Source: Candidatus Zixiibacteriota bacterium (lineage in GTDB: Bacteria > Zixibacteria > MSB-5A5 > GN15 > JAAZOE01). Taken from it: 64,000 nt of DNA. This document shows positions 43,163-51,763 of the stretch, one piece after another (position 1 is the first letter of the stretch; every line of letters begins with the position of its first letter). Position numbers and translations under genes: made by a program. The DNA is taken from contig JAGLON010000023.1 in assembly GCA_023138975.1 (NCBI GenBank), positions 62,001 to 126,000 on the forward strand. The letters are read 5' to 3'. Under the pieces are notes generated by a model that did no database searches, had not been told where the DNA came from, and was given only the letters and a program-made list of their open reading frames with translations.

Positions 43163-44128
43163 ATGAATTTTCTTATCACCGGCGGAGCCGGATTCATCGG
43201 TTCAAATCTCGCCCACGCTCTCATCAAGCGAGGCGATTCCGTCAGAATTTTAGATAATTTCTCTACTGGCCGTAAAGCTAATATCGAACCTATTATGGAT
43301 AAGATCGAGGTCGTTGAAGGAGATATCCGCGATAATTGGACTGTAGCAGAATCGATGAAAGATATCGATTATGTCCTGCACCATGCGGCCATGCCATCTG
43401 TCATTAAAACCGTTCAGAACCCGCTTACGGCTAACGCGATCAATATCACCGGAATGTTGAATGTTCTCGAAGCCGCCCGGCATGCAAATGTCAAACGCGT
43501 TGTCTTCGCCTGCTCATCGGCCATCTATGGAGATTCCGAGATACTGCCAAAAGTTGAAACCATGAAACCGGAACCGATGTCTCCCTACGCCATAAATAAA
43601 CTTACAGGTGAGTATTACTGCCAAGTCTATAACCAGCTATATGGGCTAGAAACGGTGTCGCTTAGGTATTTCAATGTCTTCGGCCCTCGTCAGGATCCGG
43701 CCAGCCAATATTCGGCGGTAATTCCGCTGTTTATTAAAGCGGTGTTAAGTGGAAATTCTCCGACAATATTCGGGGACGGCGAACAATCCCGGGACTTCAT
43801 ATATATCGACAATGTAGTATCGGCTAACCTGAAAGCCTGCGAGGCACCCCTCGCTCCGGGAGGTTGTTTCAATATCGGTGGCGGCAAACGCCTGACCTTG
43901 AATGAGACCCTGAAAATCATTTCTGATATCGTCGGTAAAGAAATCAAAGCCAACTATGTCGATTCACGCCCCGGAGATATTCGTCATTCGGGAGCCGATA
44001 TTTCGGAGGCAATTGATAAGCTCGGTTTTAGTGTGGATTATAGTTTTAAAGACGGATTAAAAGAGACCGTCAACTGGTTCTCTAATATATTTCTGTCAAA
44101 TACTCCCGTCGGCGGCATTAAGATATAA
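43163..44128 (+). CDS. NAD-dependent sugar-nucleotide epimerase (WbpP/GalE type)
   Basis: This 321-residue SDR epimerase has FLITGGAGFIGSN (Rossmann motif, residues 3-15), SSAIYG (~121), the catalytic YAINK (~145) and 'RYFNVFGPRQDPASQYSAVIP' (~170). This is the block of UDP-GlcNAc/GalNAc 4-epimerases of the WbpP kind, although UDP-glucose epimerases and UDP-glucuronate decarboxylases are similar. AAGGTG six bases upstream supports ATG 43163. With the two preceding genes it forms a surface-polysaccharide sugar cluster closed by a strong terminator. Confidence 0.87.
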   Translation: MNFLITGGAGFIGSNLAHALIKRGDSVRILDNFSTGRKANIEPIMDKIEVVEGDIRDNWTVAESMKDIDYVLHHAAMPSVIKTVQNPLTANAINITGMLNVLEAARHANVKRVVFACSSAIYGDSEILPKVETMKPEPMSPYAINKLTGEYYCQVYNQLYGLETVSLRYFNVFGPRQDPASQYSAVIPLFIKAVLSGNSPTIFGDGEQSRDFIYIDNVVSANLKACEAPLAPGGCFNIGGGKRLTLNETLKIISDIVGKEIKANYVDSRPGDIRHSGADISEAIDKLGFSVDYSFKDGLKETVNWFSNIFLSNTPVGGIKI

Positions 44129-44148
44129 GAATTTTAAATTACTATCTT

Positions 44149-44177
44149 AAAAAGGGAGGCCTTTGCCTCCCTTTTTC
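44149..44177 (+). terminator. Terminator of the sugar-nucleotide cluster
   Basis: AAAAAGGGAGGC pairs perfectly with GCCTCCCTTTTT around a four-base loop, then CTATTTT. The stem contains the T-tract. Confidence 0.9.
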
Positions 44178-44310
44178 TATTTTAATAACCTTCGGCCTGT
44201 AACTACTCCCAACTCCTAACATATCTCAATTTTAAACTTTTTAACATTTTTACCATGCACCTTTTCAATGGGTAAGCCGTATACAAAGTATTAATTGACA
44301 GGGGACAAAC

Positions 44311-45021
44311 ATGAACACGTTAGAACAAAAATTTTCGCGGATTTCCGGCGGCCGAATTTTGGATGTGGCAACCGGCGAAGGCGGATTTATTCAAATGCTC
44401 AAAGAGTCTCTTAGGGACTTTGATGAGTTTATCGGCGTTGATATTATTGACACCAAATTCAACAAGGCGAAAGAAACTTTTGAGGGTGATAACATCAGCT
44501 TTGCCAAAATGGACGGCGCCAAACTGGCTTTTGACGACAACAGCTTTGATACGGTTTCGATAAGCAATTCACTCCATCACATGGGCGATATCAATAAAAC
44601 CCTGAAGGAAATGAATCGCGTCCTCAAACCGGGCGGTAATTTTATTATATTTGAGGTCTTCAGGGATAATCAAACGGGACCGCAACTCAATCACGTGGAC
44701 CTGCATCATTGGTGGGCCAAAGTCAACCGGCTTGAGGGCATTACCCATAACCCGACTTTGACAAGACCGGAGATTGAGCACTTTGCCAAAAACCTAAACC
44801 TCTCCTCCATCGAAACTGTTGAGTACTTCTATGCGGAAGAGGATCAGGAAGACGATGAAACATTGACATATATTTATAAAACTATCGATGAATATATTGA
44901 CAAATTGAATAAACGACCCGATTCGGACCATCTTATCGAAGAAGGATTGGCAATCAAAGGACGAATCCAGAACAGCGGCTTTGCCTGGGCGACCGAATTA
45001 GCCATTATTGGAATCAAATAA
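44311..45021 (+). CDS. Class I SAM-dependent methyltransferase
   Basis: The 236-residue product has motif I ILDVATGEGGFI (~residue 15-26), acidic VDIIDT (~46), 'DTVSISNSLHHMGDI' (~80) and 'VLKPGGNFIIFEV' (~108), the methyltransferase-11 pattern. The C-terminal half contains acidic and tyrosine-rich stretches without a recognised fold. The gene stands alone; the substrate is unknown. Confidence 0.85.
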   Translation: MNTLEQKFSRISGGRILDVATGEGGFIQMLKESLRDFDEFIGVDIIDTKFNKAKETFEGDNISFAKMDGAKLAFDDNSFDTVSISNSLHHMGDINKTLKEMNRVLKPGGNFIIFEVFRDNQTGPQLNHVDLHHWWAKVNRLEGITHNPTLTRPEIEHFAKNLNLSSIETVEYFYAEEDQEDDETLTYIYKTIDEYIDKLNKRPDSDHLIEEGLAIKGRIQNSGFAWATELAIIGIK

Positions 45022-45089
45022 TTAAAACAACTAACCAGTTATCGTCCTTCTTCCTTGTTCATATTTAACTCGCTGATTGGCAGTAAAAA

Positions 45090-45117
45090 CCCCGAAGCAA
45101 CCTGAGTTGTTCCGGGG
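45090..45117 (-). terminator. Terminator of the small membrane-protein gene
   Basis: CCCCGAAGCAAC pairs with GTTGTTCCGGGG with one mismatch and one G-T pair. On the minus strand it is followed by TTTTTAC. It also lies between convergent genes and could stop the methyltransferase transcript. Confidence 0.7.
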
Positions 45118-45153
45118 CCGGTGTAGAAAACAGTTTTGACAATGCAGTAACAA

Positions 45154-45546
45154 TTACTGCGGCACGTCATCTCTGTTTATAGGTTCATTTTCATTATTTG
45201 CAGGCGGAAAGGGACTGTTTTTTCTCATTATACCGTCAATGAAATAGAATAAAAGCAACCCTACTCCAGCGGCCAAAAGCATAACACCGAGAATAGTTTC
45301 ACCTTCAATATAAACCGGCAGCATTCTGATGACCAACATTGCGCCACCGACTAAAACAAACACGATTCCCCATTTTAACGACGACGAAGTAAACTTACCC
45401 ATCGTGTTGCTGCCTAATATCTTAACTCTCTCATCAACCATTCCTTTTTCAATTAATTTAGTTTTTAACCGGTACTCCATCCACCATTTCAAAACTAATG
45501 CAAAGACACCGAATATCACCGGTACAATAATCACTTCAGTAGGCAT
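45154..45546 (-). CDS. Small membrane protein with three helices
   Basis: This 130-residue protein has helices at ~residues 4-22, 58-77 and 84-105. It has a conserved cytoplasmic 'KLIEKGMVDERVKIL' segment between the first two and a hydrophilic tail (FPPANNENEP). The architecture matches DUF6249-type proteins common next to ECF sigma genes in FCB genomes. Its start is adjacent to, and divergent from, the sigma-factor gene. The function is unknown. Confidence 0.72.
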   Translation of the reverse strand: MPTEVIIVPVIFGVFALVLKWWMEYRLKTKLIEKGMVDERVKILGSNTMGKFTSSSLKWGIVFVLVGGAMLVIRMLPVYIEGETILGVMLLAAGVGLLLFYFIDGIMRKNSPFPPANNENEPINRDDVPQ

Positions 45547-45681
45547 AATTAACTCCTTTGGTTCAATTCAACTTTTGTTTTCTAATCTATGAGACCGGCT
45601 TGCGGGAAAAAAGTTGCTGTTTTTTTATTAAAATATACTGCAACATTTGCTTTCTTATACTGTCTCATTAGGTAAGGATTT

Positions 45682-46248
45682 ATGGCAGATCAAAGAGCTC
45701 TTGTTGAACAGATTTTGGCCGGTGACAATAAGGCCTTCAAGACGTTAATTACTGATAACCAACGTCTTGTCAGTCATGTTGTCTTTCGGATGATAAGGCC
45801 GGGGCCGGATCAAGAGGATATCTGTCAGGAGGTATTTATCAAGGTGTATCAGAATCTCGACCGATTCCGTTTCGATTCCAAACTCTCAACCTGGATAGCC
45901 CGCATCGCCTATACATCCTGCCTGAATTTCCTTGATAAGAAGAAACTGCCGCTCTATGACGACCTCGGTGACGAGGGTCAGAGTTTTGAACCGGTCGGAA
46001 AAGAAGCCGATCGGCCGGATTTTCGTTTTGAAGAAAGCGAAGTATCCGATATATTAAAAGCAGAGATAGATGATATCCCACCGGTGTATCGGACGATTGT
46101 GACGCTCTACCATCTGGATCAGATGAGTTACGCCGAAATCGCCAAGATAATGAAAATGCCGGAAGGAACTGTGAAAAGCTATCTCTTCCGCGCCAGAAAA
46201 CTACTGAAGGAAAAACTTCTGGCCAAATACAAACGGGAGGAATTGTGA
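45682..46248 (+). CDS. ECF-family RNA polymerase sigma factor
   Basis: This 188-residue sigma factor has region 2 at ~residues 12-80 (LVSHVVFRMIRPGPDQEDICQEVF.., STWIARIAY) and region 4 at ~125-180 (IPPVYRTIVTLYHLDQMSYAEIAKIM, 'GTVKSYLFRARKLLKEKL'). It recruits RNA polymerase to stress or envelope promoters. The following gene overlaps by four bases (GTGA) and encodes its likely anti-sigma factor. A GCAACAT / GTCTCA element spaced by 15 bases directly upstream (45640-45667) resembles an ECF promoter and may indicate autoregulation. Confidence 0.93.
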   Translation: MADQRALVEQILAGDNKAFKTLITDNQRLVSHVVFRMIRPGPDQEDICQEVFIKVYQNLDRFRFDSKLSTWIARIAYTSCLNFLDKKKLPLYDDLGDEGQSFEPVGKEADRPDFRFEESEVSDILKAEIDDIPPVYRTIVTLYHLDQMSYAEIAKIMKMPEGTVKSYLFRARKLLKEKLLAKYKREEL

Positions 46249-46775
46249 GTCATTTAACCGACGAACAAATTCAGGACTTTATTGACAATAATCTTGACCC
46301 ATCCGGGGATATAGCTGGACATCTACATTCCTGTAAAAAATGTCAACAAGAAGTCGAAAACTACAAAGCCCTGTTTGCGGGACTTAATACCGAGCCGGAG
46401 ATGACTCTGTCGGCCGATTTTGCTGATATGGTTATGGACCAGCTTCCCGAAGTAGAATTTGAATCCTCAGCCAGTACACAACCGGCCAAAATCCGTGAGT
46501 CATTTGTATTCGGTATGGTGGTTTGTATCATGATGATTACCGGTTTATATTTCCTTGATGTTTTTTCTTTTATAGGCACCCAGTTGAGCAGCCTTGCACT
46601 ATCTGATCTTGGCACTGGAGAAAAATTCAACACCGCCCGAGAATTTCTATCTGGTTACGGTAAATTACCGCTCATGATATTCTTCATCCTGCTAACGATG
46701 GGATTCGTCGGCGGACTTGATAAATTTATTAAATCCCGCCGGGACAGAACCGGACTCCGCTCCTTCATGGTTTGA
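46245..46775 (+). CDS. Membrane-anchored anti-sigma factor (zinc-finger type)
   Basis: This 176-residue protein has an N-terminal ASD with HLHSCKKC (residues ~26-33), the H-x3-C-x2-C zinc motif. A linker follows, then membrane helices at ~87-108 and ~138-158. It should hold the ECF sigma factor inactive at the membrane until a signal releases it. The GTG start overlaps the sigma gene by four bases. There are two membrane segments rather than the usual single one. Confidence 0.88.
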   Translation: MSHLTDEQIQDFIDNNLDPSGDIAGHLHSCKKCQQEVENYKALFAGLNTEPEMTLSADFADMVMDQLPEVEFESSASTQPAKIRESFVFGMVVCIMMITGLYFLDVFSFIGTQLSSLALSDLGTGEKFNTAREFLSGYGKLPLMIFFILLTMGFVGGLDKFIKSRRDRTGLRSFMV

Positions 46776-46805
46776 TTAAAATAGTACAAGGTCAGGTCCC
46801 CTTAG

Positions 46806-46831
46806 GCTATAGTCCCAACCAGTGGAGGTTG
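46806..46831. repeat. GCTATAGT hairpin
   Basis: GCTATAGT is followed by CC and a CAACC-AGTGGA-GGTTG stem-loop. It shares the GCTATAGT leader with elements at 5956 and 16627 but has a different stem sequence. Confidence 0.6.
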
Positions 46832-46849
46832 TGTGTGTTAATTTTATTA

Positions 46850-46995
46850 AACTACCAAATGGGTTCGTTTTCCATATAAACATATATTTCTTAGATAAAT
46901 TTCTTTAAATATTCACAGAATCGGATATCATTCTTGACGTTACGGCGAATTGGCTTCACTCGTCTGCGACGAGTACCTTACGTTTGCTCATTTTT
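46850..46995. repeat. Mosaic repeat B (inverse orientation) with one hairpin unit
   Basis: Read on the minus strand it has TAAAAATGAGCAAAC, then a 25-base hairpin unit (ACTCGTC-GCA-GACGAGT at 46958-46974), then AAGCCAATTCGC. About 65 bases later TATATGTTTATATGGAAAAC appears, directly followed by GAACCCATTT. Repeat A at 18617 has the same order but lacks the hairpin at the first site and has hairpins at the second. Confidence 0.72.
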
Positions 46996-47319
46996 AAAGT
47001 GTTTTTCATTTGGTGGTTGGCTCTTATTTGGTTTTTACTGGCGGGCATAGGAATCTCCCAACAGGTATAGTTTTAGTCATTCAATGAAGGAGGCGATTCC
47101 AGATTTAGGGGCAAGTTGGTAGTGAAAATGTAAATTAGGTAGATGTGGATGGCCAGTTGAATAGAATTGTCACCACAGAATGAAATCAAAGTAACGCACT
47201 AGATGGATGCGGTACTACGTGGGTATCGCCATACTGACAACGACTGGAATATATCCTTGCAGCCCTATACATTATAGGCTATCACATGGATCGTAACTAA
47301 CTATAATAACGTCACTCAA

Positions 47320-48366
47320 TCATCCCGGCTTGAACAGTTCTATTATTTGTCTTGCCCGAAGTAATAAATGATCGAATGTTATTACAGTAATCCCGTGAAG
47401 CGAATCATTAAACACGCGATATGCGGTGCTTTCCAGATCGCCCCAACCAGAGGACCTACCATGAACAACAAGACATTTAGGTTTTATCGGATAGATCCCA
47501 TCATGTGTATCAGCCCATGTTCGTTTATCCATCTCTCGCTCTACTTCCAGAATATAGTTGGTTCCCTGACTAAGAGCGCATACGAGTTCAGAATGTGGGA
47601 CGAGGTACTTATCTCTGTATTGGAAATTAGATCCATCTTTATTTTTTCGCCAAAAAGGAAATGTTGGTTTTTTGATTTCAACAATTTCAAGATGACCGTC
47701 TTCTGTAATAAGGGGATGATCAAGCGTGGATTTAATGTTTATACGTGTTTCGCCAATTCGACCTATATAGCTCGATCCAAAAATCCATCTGTTTTGCTCA
47801 AGAAACTTTTGCCAATGTTTCTCGGGTAGATCACGATCTATATCATGCTCAAATGCCGATAGAACTTGTTTTCGTTCTTCATATATACGTGCTAACGACA
47901 TTTTTGTCGCAAGGGTTGGGTTTTCATCAACTAATGCTTGCCATATTTCTTCGCTATAGTCACCTTTCAAGAGCTTTTCTATAACTCTTGCACGGCCAAC
48001 ATCAGTGCTAATAACCTCATCCTCATCATGAATCTCTAGTACAGTTGTACCGCGTCTTATTCCATCTTCTCCGATGCGATAAAGAGCTGAAAGGTGCTCA
48101 TGAAGTTCTTTTGTTTGCTTAGTATCTAGCTGAATCTTTGCGGCCTCGCCCGCGTGTAGTTGACTTAGTTGCGGTCCCCCCAAGTCTTCCCATTCGTCTT
48201 CCTTTTTGCCGCGTCTTTGATGGACGATGGCAATTTTCACAGTATTGTGGGGGGCTTTATTGTTTTTGACAACTTCCGCACGCAACACTTTGCGTGTAAG
48301 TCCATATTTACTAATGCCAATTTCAATGTCCCCGATTTGAGAGCTTGTCGGGGATGTACTGTTCAT
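47320..48366 (-). CDS. Shedu-type (DUF4263) anti-phage defence protein
   Basis: From ATG 48366 (AAGGA six bases upstream) the 348-residue protein has a divergent N-terminal ~170 residues. The C-terminal PD-(D/E)xK nuclease domain of Shedu (SduA) proteins follows: HWQKFLEQNRWIFG (184-197), an Asp at 216 (STLDHPLITEDG), EIK at 230-232 (IVEIKKPTFPFW), and 'PHSELVCALSQGTNYI' (257-272). D216 and E230-x-K232 are the expected metal and catalytic residues. Shedu is a single-gene phage-defence system whose nuclease is activated on infection. The gene is alone, flanked by hairpin-rich gaps, as expected for a mobile defence gene; no toxin or transposase neighbour was seen. Confidence 0.8.
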   Translation of the reverse strand: MNSTSPTSSQIGDIEIGISKYGLTRKVLRAEVVKNNKAPHNTVKIAIVHQRRGKKEDEWEDLGGPQLSQLHAGEAAKIQLDTKQTKELHEHLSALYRIGEDGIRRGTTVLEIHDEDEVISTDVGRARVIEKLLKGDYSEEIWQALVDENPTLATKMSLARIYEERKQVLSAFEHDIDRDLPEKHWQKFLEQNRWIFGSSYIGRIGETRINIKSTLDHPLITEDGHLEIVEIKKPTFPFWRKNKDGSNFQYRDKYLVPHSELVCALSQGTNYILEVEREMDKRTWADTHDGIYPIKPKCLVVHGRSSGWGDLESTAYRVFNDSLHGITVITFDHLLLRARQIIELFKPG

Positions 48367-48466
48367 TTCGTATCCTTGATCTGTCATATTTATATCTTCT
48401 CAACCGTCAATGTGCTGAAGCGGATAAGGGACTCCTTGCGTCTATAGGCCCGGTATTGCAGGCTTT

Positions 48467-48496
48467 TGTTGAAACCACAGGGGTTTCAACCTACGG
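48467..48496. repeat. Dispersed hairpin, family 'CCGTAGGT' (copy 3, minus orientation)
   Basis: On the minus strand it reads CCGTAGGT, stem TGAAACC, loop CCTGT, stem GGTTTCA, ACA. The stem differs from the other copies in paired positions. Confidence 0.8.
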
Positions 48497-48571
48497 CTAC
48501 TTCTGCTACACTCACCCCGGTAACACTTTCACTACAAACATACTATTATATCCTAATCAATCAAGCAAACA

Positions 48572-48608
48572 AAAAACGGCGGGAGCTTTTAAGCGACCCG
48601 CCGTTTTT
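48572..48608 (-). terminator. Terminator of the RND efflux operon
   Basis: AAAAACGGCGGG pairs with CCCGCCGTTTTT, with a further GCTT/AAGC pairing in the loop. T-runs follow on both strands, so it may work in both directions. It lies 17 bases after the RND pump stop. Confidence 0.88.
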
Positions 48609-48625
48609 CGTGAGTAAGGTAACTT

Positions 48626-51600
48626 CTATTTCCCCATGATAACTTGCGGCTGTTTTTTCATCGCTTCTTTCGGCTTCATGCCGAAGATAGCCCTGAAATT
48701 GCCGTGAGCCAGATCATCGAAATATGTATAAACGACCGGGATAACCAACAGAGTCAAAAAGGTCGATGAAATCATTCCGCCGATAACCGCCCGGGCAATT
48801 GGCGCGCGCAGTTCGGCTCCCGAACCCAGCGCCAACGCCAGCGGCAACACACCCAATACCGTTGATAACGCCGTCATCATAATCGGTCGGAACCTAATCG
48901 GTCCGGCTTCCAACAGCGCCGCGTTGCGTTCCATCCCCTCGGCTCGCTTTTGCTTGGTGAAATCAATCAACAGAATAGCGTTTTTCGTCACCAGGCCCAT
49001 CAACAGAATAATTCCAATCAGCGACATTATCGAGAACGGCGTCTGGAAGAACCACAAACTGATCATGGCACCGATAATAGCTAACGGTTGAGAAACCATA
49101 ATCGACAGTGGATCAACGAAGCTATCATATAGGGAAGCCAAAACCAGATATATAAAAATGACCGCTAACAGTAGAGCGATACCTATTTCACGAAACGACT
49201 CCTCCATAAACTCGGCTTCACCGACAGCGCCGATATTATAACCGGGGGCGAGATTCATGGAATCTATCACCAGTTGTATATCGTTTCGAATATCGCCTGT
49301 CGGCCGGTTGTCATTCCCACCAGATACTCGAATTTCCCGAACGCGGTCATACCGTTTAATCTCCGACGGCCCGGACGAAGTTTCGATATCTGCCAACTGT
49401 GACAGCGGAACCGTAAAGCGGTCACGGCCGATTATTTCTTTGTCCGAAGGAACGGCCAGCATTCCGAGATAATCGATGTCGTGACGATATTCCTCGGCTA
49501 CCTGCAAACGAATATCGTATTCATCATCACCCTCTTTATATCTACTGACACGCTCACCGTCGATATAGGTCCGCAATGTCATCGCGACATCCGCCACAGT
49601 GACTTTCAGATCAGAAATCAGATCACGATTGAGATTGACTTTAAGCTCCGGCTTTCCCGACTCCTCTGAAGATTTCAAATCAACGAGACCCGGAATGTGC
49701 CGGATTTTTCTCATAAGCTCTTCAGCATATTCGTTTATTTTACCACGATCCTCACCCGTTACCGAATACATAATCGGCTGTTCCTCATGTCCACCGCCGC
49801 CTTCACCTTTACTGACCGAAAAGAAGTATCCGGGAATCACTTTAAGTTCTTTGCGAAGCATCTTCACCAGTGAATCCGCGCCCAGCTCCCGTTCTGAAAG
49901 ATCCAGTAAACGGATACTAATTGAACCCTCGTTAACGGGGTCGGAACCAGCGCCGATTGAAGACAGAACACCGATCACCTCTTTGTGACTCATAATTATC
50001 TGTTCGGCCTGCTTGATATCCTCAGACGTCTTAGCCAATCGATTGCCAATCCGGCCCTCAAAACTAATGGATATTACTCCCTGGTCGGTTTGAGGCATAA
50101 ACTCAGCACCGATCGCAAACATGGCAATAAGAATACTTCCGATAAAAGCCAGAGAAACCGAAGACATCGTCAGGAACCGATACTTCAGACAGAGTTTCAA
50201 CAGAGGAGAATAATATTTTGTCTCCAGTGTTTTAAAGAAGTTATTCCATCCCCTCAAAATACGATAAGTAGCCGACTTCATGACTTCAGCTTGAGGTTTC
50301 AAAAACCGCGATGACATCATCGGTGTCAGCGTGAACGCAATAAACAGACTGATTAGAATCGCGAACGCAATCGTCATACCAAAGGAATAGAAAAATTCAC
50401 CGACGATCCCGCTCATGAACGCTACCGGAATAAAAACGACCATAATAGAAAACGTTGTCGCGGAAACCGCAAGCCCGATTTCATTAGTCGCATCCTTCGC
50501 GGCCTGATACGGTTTCTTGCCCAGCTCCATGTGCCGATAAATATTTTCAATAACCACAATGGCATCATCGATAAGCAACCCCACAGCCAAGGACAAACCT
50601 AACAGTGTCATAAAGTTGATTGTGAATCCTAATAATCGCATCAAAGTAAACGTGGCAATAATTGACGTCGGAATCGCGATACCACTGATAAATGTCGCCC
50701 GGCCATTGGCCAGGAACAAAAAGATAACCAAAATTGCCAGCGTACCACCATAGACAATGTTTATCAGAACATCGTGAATTGACTCCTCGATAAAGATCGA
50801 GGCATCGGTAACGGTAATGATTTCCATTCCCGCAGGCAGCTTGGTCATTATATCAACGATCTCTGACTTAACACCAGACGCGACATCAACCGTATTCGCA
50901 CCGGATTGACGACGAATATCAACACCGACACACGGGAGGCCATTCAAGCGAGAAGCAGTTTCAGCTTCCTCCTCGGTATCAATAACATCCGCGACCTCTT
51001 CCAATCGAACCAATCGTCCGTGAGGTGTCAGAACAACCATGTCACGAATCTGCTGCACCGATTGAAACCGACCCATCGTCCGCAGTATCCATTCACGATC
51101 GCCGTCAACCATCCGGCCGGCCGGAAGCTCTATATTCGACTGTTGCATCTTAAAGGCAATCATAGCTGGAGTTATATCCAGTGCCCGCAACCGTTCCGGA
51201 TGCAATCGAATCTGAATTTCCCTTACTGCTCCACCAACAATGTCCGCGGCACCAACACCCGATATATTTTCCAATCTCGGCTTGATTACATCATCGACAT
51301 AATCTGTTAGGTCACGCAGAGGTTGTGGCCCCGAAACCGCAAGTGATATAATCGGTTGAGAAGTTGGATCATATCTTTGAATCACCGGCTCTTCGATATC
51401 TTCGGGCAAATCTCCTCGAATCGACGCGATTTTATCACGCACCTCGGCCGCCGCATCAAGTCCATCTGTCTCCAGTGTAAACTGAATAACAGAAAACGTA
51501 TACCCTTCGAGGGCCGTCGACTCGATATGCTTGATACCTCCGAGTGTATTTACAGCGTCCTCGACTTTCTTCGTGATATCAGTCTCGACCGATTCCGCAC

Positions 51601-51763
51601 TTGCCCCCGGATATGTTACCGAAACAATTACAAACGGGAAATCGACATCGGGGAACAGGTCAACCGACAGAGCAAGATACGAAGACACACCCAGCACCAT
51701 CAGTGCCAGAGTCATCATTGTCGCGAAAACCGGACGCTTAATCGATATATCTGAGAGTATCAT
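48626..51763 (-). CDS. RND-family efflux pump (HAE1/AcrB-like)
   Basis: The 1045-residue inner-membrane proton antiporter opens with 'SDISIKRPVFATMMTLALMVLG' (TM1). It has two large periplasmic loops (~residues 35-330 and ~560-860) and twelve membrane helices. TM4 contains GLSLAVGLLIDDAIVVIEN with the paired aspartates required for proton translocation. The final helices carry 'GIILLMGLVTKNAILLIDF'. It expels toxic compounds together with the adaptor and TolC channel encoded upstream. Its ATG overlaps the adaptor stop by one base. The substrate is not predictable. Confidence 0.95.
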   Translation of the reverse strand: MILSDISIKRPVFATMMTLALMVLGVSSYLALSVDLFPDVDFPFVIVSVTYPGASAESVETDITKKVEDAVNTLGGIKHIESTALEGYTFSVIQFTLETDGLDAAAEVRDKIASIRGDLPEDIEEPVIQRYDPTSQPIISLAVSGPQPLRDLTDYVDDVIKPRLENISGVGAADIVGGAVREIQIRLHPERLRALDITPAMIAFKMQQSNIELPAGRMVDGDREWILRTMGRFQSVQQIRDMVVLTPHGRLVRLEEVADVIDTEEEAETASRLNGLPCVGVDIRRQSGANTVDVASGVKSEIVDIMTKLPAGMEIITVTDASIFIEESIHDVLINIVYGGTLAILVIFLFLANGRATFISGIAIPTSIIATFTLMRLLGFTINFMTLLGLSLAVGLLIDDAIVVIENIYRHMELGKKPYQAAKDATNEIGLAVSATTFSIMVVFIPVAFMSGIVGEFFYSFGMTIAFAILISLFIAFTLTPMMSSRFLKPQAEVMKSATYRILRGWNNFFKTLETKYYSPLLKLCLKYRFLTMSSVSLAFIGSILIAMFAIGAEFMPQTDQGVISISFEGRIGNRLAKTSEDIKQAEQIIMSHKEVIGVLSSIGAGSDPVNEGSISIRLLDLSERELGADSLVKMLRKELKVIPGYFFSVSKGEGGGGHEEQPIMYSVTGEDRGKINEYAEELMRKIRHIPGLVDLKSSEESGKPELKVNLNRDLISDLKVTVADVAMTLRTYIDGERVSRYKEGDDEYDIRLQVAEEYRHDIDYLGMLAVPSDKEIIGRDRFTVPLSQLADIETSSGPSEIKRYDRVREIRVSGGNDNRPTGDIRNDIQLVIDSMNLAPGYNIGAVGEAEFMEESFREIGIALLLAVIFIYLVLASLYDSFVDPLSIMVSQPLAIIGAMISLWFFQTPFSIMSLIGIILLMGLVTKNAILLIDFTKQKRAEGMERNAALLEAGPIRFRPIMMTALSTVLGVLPLALALGSGAELRAPIARAVIGGMISSTFLTLLVIPVVYTYFDDLAHGNFRAIFGMKPKEAMKKQPQVIMGK

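Larger units (their letters stand above)
46776..47319. other. Repeat-rich gap without a recognisable gene
   Basis: A gap of ~540 bases between the anti-sigma gene and the Shedu-like gene. It holds a GCTATAGT hairpin (46806-46831) and mosaic repeat B (46850-46995). From 47000 to 47319 no open frame, hairpin or repeat was recognised. Confidence 0.5.
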
